Shown: positions 27,155 through 36,944 of the stretch, in pieces
Position numbering within the stretch: the stretch's first letter is position 1
How the letters are laid out: each line of letters starts with the position of its first letter
Notes under the pieces: generated by a model
Database searches by the model: none
The model's input: the letters and a program-made list of their open reading frames with translations, nothing else
What the model was told of the DNA's origin: nothing
Program-made: the position numbers and the translations under genes
From: Micrococcales bacterium
Lineage (GTDB): Bacteria; Actinomycetota; Actinomycetes; Actinomycetales; Microbacteriaceae
Direction: 5' to 3'
Assembly: GCA_947452235.1 (NCBI GenBank)
Contig: CANGBK010000002.1
Span: 1 to 64,000 of the forward strand
Length of the DNA: 64,000 nt

Positions 27155-27706
27155 ATGAGCGAGCAGCAAAAAGATTCCAATTCGAAATCAACCGGTAAAG
27201 GTCGCCCAACCCCAACCCGTAAAGAGCGCGAGGCTGCCAACCTACGTCCAATCGTTGGTAACAAGAGTAAAGAGTCACTTGCCCAAGCTAGAGCTACTCA
27301 GCGTGACGCTCGCCTAAAGGCTAGAGCTGCGATGTTATCGGGTGATGAAAAGTATTTACTTGGTCGCGACCGAGGACCGCAACGAAAACTAGCACGTGAA
27401 ATCATCGACAACCGATACACAATCATTGAAGGCCTAATGCCCATGATGGTTGTCTTGCTTATCTTCTCTGCAATGAGTAATGAAGCTGGCCAGGCGATTG
27501 TTACTTTAGTCATGCTGGTGGCACTTTTGATTGTTGCTCTAGAGGCTTCTTTCTTGCACCGCAAGATCAAGAAACTAGTTCACGAAAAACTTGGTAGCGA
27601 AACAAAATTGCAAGCAGGAACTTGGTTCTACATTTTCACACGTGGCATGCAACCTCGCCCGCTAAGAATCCCTAAGCCAACACCAAGACGTCAACTGAAA
27701 AAGTAA
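27155..27706 (+). CDS. DUF3043 membrane protein
   Basis: The protein has 183 residues from ATG 27155, chosen because AAGGA lies 5 nt upstream of TTG 27152 and 8 nt upstream of the ATG. The N-terminal 70 residues are basic and hydrophilic, with the GRPTPTRKEREAA motif typical of DUF3043. Two adjacent hydrophobic segments follow (about 92-110 and 114-132), then a basic C-terminus. The family is actinobacterial and uncharacterised. Confidence 0.88.
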   Translation: MSEQQKDSNSKSTGKGRPTPTRKEREAANLRPIVGNKSKESLAQARATQRDARLKARAAMLSGDEKYLLGRDRGPQRKLAREIIDNRYTIIEGLMPMMVVLLIFSAMSNEAGQAIVTLVMLVALLIVALEASFLHRKIKKLVHEKLGSETKLQAGTWFYIFTRGMQPRPLRIPKPTPRRQLKK

Positions 27707-27758
27707 CTCACAAGGTCAAATTTCAGCAAAGAACCACAAGTTCACAAAGGAGTCAACT

Positions 27759-29147
27759 GTGGCAGAAAACACTGCTGGTCATCTACCCCAATTAATCACT
27801 CAAGTTGTAAGCGCAATTGAGGAACTCAAGGGAACTTATTCTGGGTTCGATGTTCATTCAAGCTTGAAAGCAAATCCAGAAGACATCAGTTCAGTTCTTA
27901 AAGAACTAACAGATCGACTTGATAATAACTTCCCATACTTCCACCCAAGCTATGCAGCTCAAATGCTCAAAGCTCCACACCCAGTCGCAGTTGCTGCATA
28001 TCTAGCGACAATGATGCTCAACCCAAATAACCATTCGATAGATGCATCTCCTGCAACCACAATCATGGAACGTGATGTTCTCAAACAATTCGCAGCGATG
28101 TTTGAATATCCAGAAGAATTCTTAGGTCACCTAACCTGGAGTGGAACAACAGCGAATCTGGAAGCACTTTGGATTGCTAGAGAATTGCAACCAACCAAGA
28201 AGATTGCTCATTCCGCTGATGCCCACTACACCCATTCGAGAATGTCTGAAGTACTAGGAACAACCAACGTTTCTATTCCAACTGAGGCAGACGGACGCAT
28301 GTCTCTAGACGCTCTAGAAACGGAGCTCAAAAAAGGTGATATTGGAACCATCGTTGCAACAATGGGCACCACAGGCCTTGGAGCGGTTGACCCACTTGCA
28401 GATATTTTGGTTCTGGCTAAAAAATACGGAGCGAGAGTTCACGTGGACACTGCTTACGGTGGTTTCTTCAAACTCATTGCTGAGAATTATCTATCCCCTG
28501 AAACTGCAAGACACTATGCAGCTCTAAAAGATGCAGATTCAATTGTGGTTGATCCACACAAGCATGGTTTACAGCCATACGGTTCAGGCGCAGTGTTCTT
28601 TAGAGATATTTCTCTAGGTAAGTTCTATAAGCACGACTCCCCTTACACATACTTCATCTCAGATGATCTTCACTTCGGTGAGATTCAACTTGAGTGTTCC
28701 AGAGCAGGTGCATCAGCTGCAGCTATCTGGGCCACTCTAAAACTTTTCCCACTAACAGAAGACGGCTTGGGTAAAGCACTTATCCCAACAAGAAATGCCG
28801 CAACCAGTTGGTATGAACTTATAAGCCAGTCTGATTCGCTAGTTGCTTATCAAAAACCAGAGCTGGATATCCTCACATATCTACCAAAAGTTAGTTCAAT
28901 GTCGAAACTCGATTATGTTTCTCATGAACTTTTGATTCAAGCTGCTCAAGGTGAACGCAAAGAACAGATTCATCTTGCAACTTATGTAACCAAACCAGAA
29001 CAACTAAAAACCCGAGGCTTTGATCTAGTTCAGGATGCACCAAATGCAAGGATTCTGCGCAGCGTACTAATGAAACCTGAGCATGAAACTTGGGTTCCAC
29101 AGATTCACCAAAAAGTAGAGTCGCTGGCCCGAACACTTATTGGCTAG
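27759..29147 (+). CDS. Pyridoxal-phosphate-dependent decarboxylase (group II family)
   Basis: The 462-residue protein of the glutamate/aromatic amino acid decarboxylase superfamily starts at GTG 27759 with an AAAGGAG ribosome-binding site. HVDTAYGGF contains the PLP-binding Asp, and VDPHKHGLQPYG carries the lysine that forms the Schiff base. LTWSGTTANLEALWIAR binds the cofactor phosphate. Which amino acid is decarboxylated cannot be decided; some relatives are tyrosine or aspartate decarboxylases. It precedes the aldo/keto reductase by about 30 nt and may share a transcript with it. Confidence 0.88.
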   Translation: MAENTAGHLPQLITQVVSAIEELKGTYSGFDVHSSLKANPEDISSVLKELTDRLDNNFPYFHPSYAAQMLKAPHPVAVAAYLATMMLNPNNHSIDASPATTIMERDVLKQFAAMFEYPEEFLGHLTWSGTTANLEALWIARELQPTKKIAHSADAHYTHSRMSEVLGTTNVSIPTEADGRMSLDALETELKKGDIGTIVATMGTTGLGAVDPLADILVLAKKYGARVHVDTAYGGFFKLIAENYLSPETARHYAALKDADSIVVDPHKHGLQPYGSGAVFFRDISLGKFYKHDSPYTYFISDDLHFGEIQLECSRAGASAAAIWATLKLFPLTEDGLGKALIPTRNAATSWYELISQSDSLVAYQKPELDILTYLPKVSSMSKLDYVSHELLIQAAQGERKEQIHLATYVTKPEQLKTRGFDLVQDAPNARILRSVLMKPEHETWVPQIHQKVESLARTLIG

Positions 29148-29176
29148 TATCAACACATAACTAAGAAGGAATGAAC

Positions 29177-30178
29177 ATGAAATATCGTTATCTAGGAAAC
29201 AGCGGCTTTAAAGTCAGCGAAATGGTTTACGGAAACTGGCTAACCCACGCAAGCCAAATTGAGAATGAACGCGCTATCTCAACAGTTCATGCTGCGCTAG
29301 ACGGTGGAATTACTTCCTTCGACACTGCAGATGTTTACGCTAACCAGGCAGCGGAATCTGTCCTAGGAGAAGCTCTAAAAGGTCAGCGTCGTGAAGGTCT
29401 AGAAGTCTTCACTAAGGTTTACTGGCCGGTAGCCGAGCGCATGCCTAACGATCATGGGCTTTCTCGTAAGCACATCATGGAATCCATCAATGGTTCTCTA
29501 AAGCGTTTGCAGATGGATTACGTTGACCTGTACCAAGCTCACCGTTATGACGTTGAGACTCCGCTTGAAGAGACTATGCAGGCATTCGCTGATGTGGTTC
29601 GTCAAGGTAAGGCTCTATACATCGGCGTTTCTGAATGGAACGCTGAACAGATCCGTGCCGGAGTAAAACTTGCTAAAGAACTTGGCATCCAACTCATTTC
29701 AAGTCAGCCTCAATACTCAATGCTTTGGCGTGTAATTGAAGCAGAAGTAATCCCAACTTGTGAAGAGCTAGGCGTCAGTCAAATTGTTTGGTCACCGATG
29801 GCTCAAGGTGTGCTAACTGGTAAGTACTTACCTGGTCAGCCTGTCCCTGCAGGTTCACGAGCATCAGATGAAAAAGTTAACGGTTCTATTCAGAAACTTC
29901 TGACCGATGATGTTCTAACTCGTGTTCAGGAACTAAAACCGCTTGCTGATGAACTTAACCTCACTATGGCTCAGTTTGCTTTGGCTTGGGTTCTACAGAA
30001 CAAGAATGTTTCAAGTGCGATTGTTGGGGCAACCTCACCTGAACAAATCACCAGCAACATTGGTGCGGTTGGCGTTGAGATTCCGCAAGAAATCATGACC
30101 AAGGTAACCGAGATTTTGGCTCCAGTAACGGTTACTGACCCAGCTGAAACAAAGTCACCTGAAGGCAGATTAGTTTAA
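29177..30178 (+). CDS. Aldo/keto reductase
   Basis: The 333-residue NADPH-dependent oxidoreductase resembles the potassium-channel beta-subunit group of the family (RYLGNSGFKVSEMVYGNW). The catalytic tetrad is visible as Asp and Tyr in FDTADVYAN, Lys in VFTKVYWP and His in YQAHRYD. SPMAQGVLTGKYLPG is also characteristic. I choose ATG 29177 over 29171 because the AGAAGGA ribosome-binding site ends directly at the first ATG. The substrate is unknown. Its stop codon directly abuts the stop of convergent pyrD. Confidence 0.91.
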   Translation: MKYRYLGNSGFKVSEMVYGNWLTHASQIENERAISTVHAALDGGITSFDTADVYANQAAESVLGEALKGQRREGLEVFTKVYWPVAERMPNDHGLSRKHIMESINGSLKRLQMDYVDLYQAHRYDVETPLEETMQAFADVVRQGKALYIGVSEWNAEQIRAGVKLAKELGIQLISSQPQYSMLWRVIEAEVIPTCEELGVSQIVWSPMAQGVLTGKYLPGQPVPAGSRASDEKVNGSIQKLLTDDVLTRVQELKPLADELNLTMAQFALAWVLQNKNVSSAIVGATSPEQITSNIGAVGVEIPQEIMTKVTEILAPVTVTDPAETKSPEGRLV

Positions 30179-31177
30179 CTAACGGTTGAGTTTGCGTCCC
30201 CAGAAAGGACCAAAGTATATAAAACCGGTGTAACCCTGAACTAGGTTTGCACCTGCATTTAAGCGCTCTAGAACCTGATCTTTGGTTTCAACTCCACCTA
30301 CCGAAATAACGGCTAGGTCTTGACCAAGTGTTTTCCTTAGAAGCTTTAGAACTTCTATTGAACGCAAATTCAAAACAGGTCCAGATAAACCACCTGCACC
30401 CATTGCAGCAACTTTGTCTTGAGGAGTTTTGAGGTTATCTCTGGTGATAGTTGTGTTAGTAGCAATAACGCCAGCCAAACCTAATCGTTTAGCCAATTTG
30501 GCGACCTCGATGATGTCCTCATCAGATAGATCAGGTGCAATCTTGACCAACACTGGTTTACCTAAAGCTTCTTTTTGAACTGCAACCAAAATAGGCTCTA
30601 GCGCTTTAACATCTTGAAGTGATCTAAGCCCAGGTGTGTTTGGTGATGAAACGTTTACAGCCAAATAGTCTGCAAATGGCGCTAGCAACATTGCACTCTT
30701 TCGGTAATCAACAACAGCATCCTCAACTGGAGTAACCTTGCTTTTACCTATGTTCACACCGATAACTGGAAGTTTCTTTCCTGATGCACGAAGGTCTTGA
30801 AGTCTTTTCGCAACTACTTCTGCTCCATCGTTATTGAACCCCATACGGTTGATCAGCGCTCGGTCAGCTTTCAATCTAAATAACCTAGGTTTTTCATTAC
30901 CTGGTTGAGCTATAGCAGTAACAGTTCCAATTTCAACGTGAGAGAAACCCAACTCGCCCAACGCAACAACTGCATGAGCGTTCTTATCAAAACCAGCTGC
31001 AATTCCAAAAGGTCCATTGAATTCAAGACCAAGAGCTGAAAACTTTTTATTGTTTTTAGGTAAAAGTTTCAGAAGTCCAAGTGCTGATGCAGTCCTAATT
31101 GCGAACATACCTAAATGGTGAGCAGTCTCAGGATTAAGTCTTGATAGGAATACTCGGAAGATAGCCTTATAGAGCAC
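30179..31177 (-). CDS. pyrD: Dihydroorotate dehydrogenase (quinone), class 2
   Basis: The 332-residue FMN enzyme oxidises dihydroorotate to orotate in pyrimidine synthesis, passing electrons to quinone. The N-terminal membrane-association helices (residues 1-40) mark class 2. FGIAAGFDKNA, RLINRMGFNN-like and VNVSSPNTPGLR segments are present, the last supplying the catalytic Ser. The start is GTG 31177 with an AAGGGGG ribosome-binding site. It follows nrdR by 11 nt and is probably co-transcribed with it. Confidence 0.94.
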   Translation of the reverse strand: MLYKAIFRVFLSRLNPETAHHLGMFAIRTASALGLLKLLPKNNKKFSALGLEFNGPFGIAAGFDKNAHAVVALGELGFSHVEIGTVTAIAQPGNEKPRLFRLKADRALINRMGFNNDGAEVVAKRLQDLRASGKKLPVIGVNIGKSKVTPVEDAVVDYRKSAMLLAPFADYLAVNVSSPNTPGLRSLQDVKALEPILVAVQKEALGKPVLVKIAPDLSDEDIIEVAKLAKRLGLAGVIATNTTITRDNLKTPQDKVAAMGAGGLSGPVLNLRSIEVLKLLRKTLGQDLAVISVGGVETKDQVLERLNAGANLVQGYTGFIYFGPFWGRKLNR

Positions 31178-31188
31178 GAATAACCCCC

Positions 31189-31659
31189 TTAAGCCTGTTC
31201 AGCTGAATTAGTTTCGCGCTCAACCTTCAAAAGTGTGATTGCATCCTCAAAATCTTCTAGCGTTTCCCAACCCTGGTAAACGCTCGCATATCTCATGAAT
31301 GCAACTTCATCGAGCTTTCTCAGTGGTTCAAGGATGGCTAAACCAACCTCTTGAGCTTCAACCTGAGCTGACCCGGTTGCTCTAACAATTTCTTCAACTG
31401 TTTGAGCTAGCATCGCAAGATCAGCTTCTGTGACAGGTCTACCCTGACAGGCCTTACGAACACCGTTGATGATCTTGTCTCTTCTAAACGGCTCAGTTGT
31501 GCCGCCACGCTTTAGAACTGACAAGCTCGCAGTCTCAGTTGTAGAAAATCTTGCACCGCACTCAGGGCACTGACGTCTTCTTCTAATTGATGAACCATCA
31601 TCTGAGGTTCTGGAATCCATTACTCGGGAGTCTGGGTTGCGACAAAAAGGGCAATACAT
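31189..31659 (-). CDS. nrdR: Transcriptional repressor NrdR
   Basis: The 156-residue repressor of ribonucleotide reductase genes has an N-terminal zinc ribbon (MYCPFC, then [10 protein letters not shown] near 30-40) and an ATP-cone (about 48-140) that senses ATP/dATP. I place the start at the methionine of MYCPFC (31659), with AAAGGAG 8 nt upstream. The frame extends 8 codons further but without family similarity. No nrd genes are in the window, so its targets lie elsewhere. Confidence 0.95.
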   Translation of the reverse strand: MYCPFCRNPDSRVMDSRTSDDGSSIRRRRQCPECGARFSTTETASLSVLKRGGTTEPFRRDKIINGVRKACQGRPVTEADLAMLAQTVEEIVRATGSAQVEAQEVGLAILEPLRKLDEVAFMRYASVYQGWETLEDFEDAITLLKVERETNSAEQA

Positions 31660-31804
31660 CAGATGACTCCTTTCAACCTGCACAAATTCAACATGTAGTG
31701 CTCCTAGTCTAATCTGAACCCAGATGTTGTGTTAGGAGGCAAGAAACCTTCAACCCTTACATTAGGGCTGTTAGCCTATACAAGTACCCCTAGATAGGAC
31801 CCAA

Positions 31805-32305
31805 GTGCAAGAAATCTTAGACACCTCAGAAGCTCTAAAAGCCGCTTTCAGAAGACATGCTTCAGGCGTTTGCATTATTACTTTGAATGACCCTGAAGGT
31901 AATCCGGTTGGCTTTACAGCAACTTCTGTGACATCGCTTGGATCTAATCCTGCTCTTGCAACTTTCAACGTTGCTCGAGGAGCTAGCAGCTGGAATGCTC
32001 TAAAGCACGCTGAATATGTAGCTATCTCTATGCTCAGCGAAGAGTCTTTGTACCTAGCGAAGAAAATGTCTCAGGATCACACCAAGCGATTCTTGGATGA
32101 TGACTGGAAACCAGAAGCAACCCATAAGTTACCTGTTTTCGACAAAGTTAACGCCGTACTTATTTGCAAAGTCAGACAGTGTCTTGAAGTCGAAATGAAT
32201 GCGGTAATCGTAGTTGAAATTGAAAAGGGCTTACTGCCCGAAGAGTTCGCCAGTTTGCTCTACCACAACAGGGGCTATGTCCTCCCCGGGCAAAGGCTCG
32301 ATTAG
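31805..32305 (+). CDS. Flavin reductase-like FMN-binding domain protein
   Basis: The 166-residue protein resembles the NADH:flavin oxidoreductase components of two-component monooxygenases. It has FRRHASGVCIIT, GFTATSVTSLGSNPALATFNV and an FMN-contact SSWNALKHAEYVAISML segment. The GTG start follows TAGATA by 8 nt without a Shine-Dalgarno sequence, so the transcript may be leaderless. The last 75 nt overlap the end of dnaE on the other strand. No partner monooxygenase is nearby. Confidence 0.88.
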   Translation: MQEILDTSEALKAAFRRHASGVCIITLNDPEGNPVGFTATSVTSLGSNPALATFNVARGASSWNALKHAEYVAISMLSEESLYLAKKMSQDHTKRFLDDDWKPEATHKLPVFDKVNAVLICKVRQCLEVEMNAVIVVEIEKGLLPEEFASLLYHNRGYVLPGQRLD

Positions 32306-35300
32306 ATCCACAATTACCGGTGTCTCTAAAACGCTATTGCCGAAGTGTTGTTTCACCTCAGAGATAAGTTCAGGACCCACATAAACCTTGTGCTTTATGC
32401 GGTATTCAGTTACGCCGGTGTCGGTCTTCAAAAGTAACTGAACCTCGGTTTGACCTGGATACCTTGAAAGAATCTTGTCTAACTGTTCAATATTTGGTCG
32501 AGTGGCCAGATGCTGCGCAATAGCCAGCTTCAACGGACCAACAAAGCCTGATTTGTCTTTCTCTAGAACCACTACATCATTTACATTCAAAGTGAAGCTG
32601 TCATCTCTAGGACGAAGTCTTCCCCTAACCGCAACAATCGCGTCAACTTTGAGCTTGTCAACATGCTCGAGGTAAGTCTTACTAAACATCATCAAAGTAA
32701 TCTCAGCATCAAGATCTTCAATCGTGACGTTGGCATAAACATTTCCAGAAGATCTAGCCGTCTTGACTTCAACGTTAGTAATCAAACCACTCAGGGTGAG
32801 GGCTTCACCTTCAGTAAATGCTGTTCTTGAAGTGAAAGCTGTAATTGATTCAGTTGCCGCAGAACGAATGCTGTTTTCAGCACCTCTTAATGGATGATCA
32901 CTAACGTATAGACCCAACATTTCTCGCTCAAGGCTAAGCAGTTGTCTTTGTGGCCATTCTTCTAAGTTTGCAATCTTGATATTGCTCTGCTCTTCTTCAA
33001 AATCGCCGAATAGATCCATCTCGCCGGTTGACTGGGATTTCTTTTCCTTTAGAGCAGATTCAACCAATTCCTCGTGAACTTCATAAAGAGCTCTCCTAGA
33101 AACACCGAACGAGTCAAAGGCACCAGCTTTAATTAGCGATTCGATAACCCGCTTGGTGCAAACAGAAGCCGGCACTTTTGCAACAAAGTCCTGGAAAGAT
33201 TCGAAACGACCTTCCGAATTGCGAGTGTCGATGATTGCCTGAACGACTCCGCCACCAACGTTACGTATAGCTTCCAAACCGAAGCGGATATCTTTACCCA
33301 CTGCTTGGAAATCGGCAATCGAGTCGTTTACATCAGGTGGTAGAACCTTGATGCCAGCTCTTCTAGCCTCGCTTAGATATGTACTTAAACGATCACGAGA
33401 GTTTCTTACTGAAGTTAGAAGTGCGGCCATATATTCCTGCGGGAAGTTGGCTTTCATGTATGCAGTCCAGTAAGACAAAACACCATAGGCAGCTGAGTGA
33501 GCCTTGTTGAAGGCATAATCAGCAAAAGGAAGAAGCGTTGACCAAAGCTTTTCAGTTGCATCAGCGGAGAATGAATTCTTTGCCATTTCTTCAGCGAAGG
33601 TAAGTTTCAGAGCATCCAACTCTTCTTTTTTCTTCTTACCCATAGCGCGACGTAGGTTATCGGCTTGAGCTAGGGAGAAGTTAGCAACCTTTTGCGCAAC
33701 AGCCATAACCTGCTCTTGATAAACAATCAACCCGTAGGTTGGGTCAAGGATTTCAGACAGTGGTCCGGCTAACTCAGGGTGAATCGGGTCATTTTGTTCC
33801 AGACCATTCTTACGCTGAGCGTAAGAAGTGTGTGAGCCCATACCCATCGGTCCTGGTCGATACAAAGCAATAGCAGCGGAGATGTGCTCAAATCTTGATG
33901 GCTTCATCAAACGAAGAAGCGATCTCATCTGACCACCATCAAGTTGGAACACACCTAGGGTGTCTCCCCTAGAAATCATCTCGTAGGTGTTTGGGTCACC
34001 ATCTAGATCTAGATCTTCGAGAACAACGTCAACGTTTCTGTTGCTCTTAGCGTTCTCAATTGCTTTATCAAGAACAGTCAGGTTACGAAGACCTAGGAAG
34101 TCCATCTTCACTAGCCCTAGCTCTTCACATGCATGCTGAGCAAAGGCGGTGATGATAGCTCCGTCATCATCTCTTCTAATTACAGGGATGACATCCATCA
34201 AAGGTTCAGCAGACATGATCACACCAGCCGCGTGAACGCTGGTCTGCCTCTTTAGACCTTCAAGGCCTCGAGCTAGTTCAAAAGTTTTTAGAGCATCAGC
34301 GTCTTCTTCAAGAATCTTTCTAAACTCGGCTGCTTCTTTATAGCGAGAGTTTGAATCCACCGGAGCATCTAGTGCTACTGGTTCAAATTCAACCGGCTCT
34401 TCATCAAAGTCTTCATCTGTTTCTTCTTGAACTTCCACCTGAACGGCTCTGGCTTTAGGGTCAACTACCATCTCGGTCAAGGTCATGTCTTTACCCAGAA
34501 CCATACGAGGCATTGCTTTGGTTAGTTTTTCACCAACCGAGTAATCCATACCCAAAACACGAGCAGCATCTTTAAGGCTCTGCTTGGCCTTGATAGTTCC
34601 ATAGGTAATAATTTGCGCAACCCGGTCATCACCGTATTTCTGAGTCACGTACCTAATAACTTCACCGCGACGTCTATCATCGAAGTCAACATCGATATCG
34701 GGAAGGCTAATACGAGCTGGATTCAAGAATCTCTCAAATAGCAAACCATATTTGATTGGATCTAACGCAGTGATACCGAGGGCATAAGCAACTATCGAAC
34801 CAGCGGCAGAACCACGGCCTGGACCAACACGAATACCCTGTTCCCTAGCCCAGTTGATAAAGTCAGCAACCACCAAGAAATATCCTGGGAAGTTCATACT
34901 CTTGATGACTTCAATTTCAAAAGCAACTCGTTGCCGGTATTCGTCAGTTAGATTCTCACCGAATCGTTCCTTGATACCTTTATTAACTTCGACTTCAAAC
35001 CATGATGCCTCGGTGTGCCCTTCAGGAACCTGGAATCTAGGCATCAGGTTACGCTTTTCAAACTTGATCTCTGATCGTTCAGCGATAAGAAGAGTGTTGT
35101 CACACGCTTCAGGGAAATCAGCAAAAAGCTCACGCATTGCTTTAGCGCTCTTTAAGTAATACCCAGATCCTTCGAACTTGAAGCGTCGCTCATCATTTAG
35201 CTTGGTTCCAGTTTGAATACAAAGCAAAGCTTCTTGAGCAGCAGAATCCCCAGGATTAGTAAAGTGCAGGTCGTTGGTTGCAACCAGTGGGATACCCAGA

Positions 35301-35929
35301 TCTTTTGAGAGTCTGATCAGGTCATCAAAAGTTCTTCTTTCAACTTCAGCACCATGCTGCATTATCTCGATGAAGTAGTTTTCTTTACCAAAGATGTCTC
35401 TGAATTCGGCGGCTGTTTCCAAAGCTTTTTGGTATTGCCCTAAACGCAATCTGGTTTGAACTTCACCTGAAGCACAACCAGAAGTTGCGATGATTCCTTT
35501 TGAGTATTTGGAGAGCAGTTCCCTATCCATTCTTGGGTTGAAGTAATAACCTTCAAGCCAGGCATAGGAAGATAACTTGAAAAGATTGAACATGCTCGAG
35601 TTATCCGTTGAAAGCATGGTCAAGTGAGTATAGGAACCTTTAGAAATGTCATCCATTCCGCCGTCGGCCCACTGAGTCTTACTCTTTTCAAATCGGGAAC
35701 CTGGCGCTAAATAGGCTTCAATACCAATAATCGGCTTTATTCCTTTTTTGGTTGCCTGCTCCCAGAAATCAAAGGCACCAAAGTTGTTGCCGTGATCTGT
35801 AATAGCAATGGCAGGCATTTCAAACTCAACTGCTTTATCTAGCAGCTCGTTTACTTTGGCTGCACCATCGAGCATGGAGTAATCAGTGTGCACGTGTAGG
35901 TGCACAAAGTTATCGCTCTTGCCAGACAT
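32231..35929 (-). CDS. dnaE: DNA polymerase III subunit alpha
   Basis: The 1232-residue replicative polymerase begins with an apparently intact PHP domain (HLHVHTDYSMLDG at 10-22). The C-family catalytic aspartates are in DIDVDFDDRRR near residue 410, and the palm/finger segment includes MGMGSHTSYAQRK. Helix-hairpin-helix and OB-fold regions occupy the C-terminal third. An acidic insert (EVQEETDEDFDEEPVEFEPV) near residue 500 is a low-complexity loop. It follows an rluA-like gene and ends in a 75-nt antisense overlap with the flavin reductase gene. Confidence 0.97.
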   Translation of the reverse strand: MSGKSDNFVHLHVHTDYSMLDGAAKVNELLDKAVEFEMPAIAITDHGNNFGAFDFWEQATKKGIKPIIGIEAYLAPGSRFEKSKTQWADGGMDDISKGSYTHLTMLSTDNSSMFNLFKLSSYAWLEGYYFNPRMDRELLSKYSKGIIATSGCASGEVQTRLRLGQYQKALETAAEFRDIFGKENYFIEIMQHGAEVERRTFDDLIRLSKDLGIPLVATNDLHFTNPGDSAAQEALLCIQTGTKLNDERRFKFEGSGYYLKSAKAMRELFADFPEACDNTLLIAERSEIKFEKRNLMPRFQVPEGHTEASWFEVEVNKGIKERFGENLTDEYRQRVAFEIEVIKSMNFPGYFLVVADFINWAREQGIRVGPGRGSAAGSIVAYALGITALDPIKYGLLFERFLNPARISLPDIDVDFDDRRRGEVIRYVTQKYGDDRVAQIITYGTIKAKQSLKDAARVLGMDYSVGEKLTKAMPRMVLGKDMTLTEMVVDPKARAVQVEVQEETDEDFDEEPVEFEPVALDAPVDSNSRYKEAAEFRKILEEDADALKTFELARGLEGLKRQTSVHAAGVIMSAEPLMDVIPVIRRDDDGAIITAFAQHACEELGLVKMDFLGLRNLTVLDKAIENAKSNRNVDVVLEDLDLDGDPNTYEMISRGDTLGVFQLDGGQMRSLLRLMKPSRFEHISAAIALYRPGPMGMGSHTSYAQRKNGLEQNDPIHPELAGPLSEILDPTYGLIVYQEQVMAVAQKVANFSLAQADNLRRAMGKKKKEELDALKLTFAEEMAKNSFSADATEKLWSTLLPFADYAFNKAHSAAYGVLSYWTAYMKANFPQEYMAALLTSVRNSRDRLSTYLSEARRAGIKVLPPDVNDSIADFQAVGKDIRFGLEAIRNVGGGVVQAIIDTRNSEGRFESFQDFVAKVPASVCTKRVIESLIKAGAFDSFGVSRRALYEVHEELVESALKEKKSQSTGEMDLFGDFEEEQSNIKIANLEEWPQRQLLSLEREMLGLYVSDHPLRGAENSIRSAATESITAFTSRTAFTEGEALTLSGLITNVEVKTARSSGNVYANVTIEDLDAEITLMMFSKTYLEHVDKLKVDAIVAVRGRLRPRDDSFTLNVNDVVVLEKDKSGFVGPLKLAIAQHLATRPNIEQLDKILSRYPGQTEVQLLLKTDTGVTEYRIKHKVYVGPELISEVKQHFGNSVLETPVIVDLIEPLPGEDIAPVVVEQTGELFGQ

Positions 35930-35961
35930 TAAATACTTATTTCCCTATGTTTTTCTGCTTC

Positions 35962-35983
35962 GGGCAAATAGCATACTTTGCCC
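35962..35983. repeat. 7-bp inverted repeat in the rluA-like/dnaE gap
   Basis: GGGCAAA (35962-35968) and TTTGCCC (35977-35983) are perfect inverse complements with an 8-nt spacer, 33 nt upstream of the dnaE start. No T-run follows on the transcribed strand. It is either a stem in the mRNA or an operator-like dyad. Confidence 0.5.
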
Positions 35984-36017
35984 TACCCTCATAAACCTTT
36001 ACGACACCAACTAAGAA

Positions 36018-36944
36018 CTATTCGCTTCGTAAAATGCCCAAAGAATCAGCCAGATCCTTCGGGTATTCACTCTCAAAGAGGACATGTTCACCGGTTGTTG
36101 GGTGAATGAAACCTAATTTCATGGCATGAAGCCACTGACGCTCAAGCCCCAGTTTGGCCGCTAACTTAGGGTCACACCCATACAAAGTATCGCCAACCAG
36201 TGGGTGTTTGAAAGCCGAGAAGTGAACTCTAATCTGGTGGGTTCTTCCGGTTTCCAATTCGATTTCTAAAAGTGAAGCAGCTTTGAAAGCTTCAAGAGTC
36301 TTGTAGTGAGTAACCGATGGTTTACCTTCATTGGAAACAGTGAACTTGTATTCGTGCTTAGGGTGTCTCCCGATAGGTGCATCGATGGTTCCGGCACTAG
36401 GGTCAGGTCGGCCCTGAACTAGAGCATGGTAAGTCTTATCAACTTTTCGATCTCTAAAGGCTTGCTTCATTCGTGAATAAGCAATCTCAGTTTTAGTTAG
36501 AACCATTAGACCGCTGGTTCCAACATCCAGTCGACTAACAATTCCCTGACGTTCAGCAACCCCGCTGGTACTCATCTGAATACCCAGCGCTAGAAGAGCA
36601 CCGCCAACAGTTGGGCCATCCCACCCAACAGAAGGGTGGGCCGCCACACCTTGAGGTTTATCAACGACAACTATGTCTTGATCTTGATAAACGATTTTTA
36701 GATCAGGAACTAGTTCAGCAACTAGTTCAAGTGGCGCTTTTGGTTTAGGAAGATGAATCCTGAGTTCAGCATCAGCAATCAAAGATTCAGACTTACTGAT
36801 AACAACACTGTTTTGTTGCACTAAGCCATCTTCTATCATTTGGGCAACGCTTGCTCTTGATAGCCCTAGAAGCTTAGAAATACCTGCATCTGCTCGCACT
36901 CCAGCTAACCCTTCAGGAACGCAGACGATTCTTTCCTCAGTCAC
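36018..36944 (-). CDS. RluA-family pseudouridine synthase
   Basis: The 308-residue enzyme has an N-terminal S4 RNA-binding domain (about residues 12-70) and a catalytic domain with SRLDVGTSGLMVL, where the Asp is catalytic, plus ELETGRTHQIRVHF and PLVGDTLYG. It isomerises uridines, most likely in 23S rRNA, by analogy with RluD. Its start overlaps the lspA stop by 4 nt, the standard lspA-rluD pairing. Confidence 0.94.
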   Translation of the reverse strand: MTEERIVCVPEGLAGVRADAGISKLLGLSRASVAQMIEDGLVQQNSVVISKSESLIADAELRIHLPKPKAPLELVAELVPDLKIVYQDQDIVVVDKPQGVAAHPSVGWDGPTVGGALLALGIQMSTSGVAERQGIVSRLDVGTSGLMVLTKTEIAYSRMKQAFRDRKVDKTYHALVQGRPDPSAGTIDAPIGRHPKHEYKFTVSNEGKPSVTHYKTLEAFKAASLLEIELETGRTHQIRVHFSAFKHPLVGDTLYGCDPKLAAKLGLERQWLHAMKLGFIHPTTGEHVLFESEYPKDLADSLGILRSE

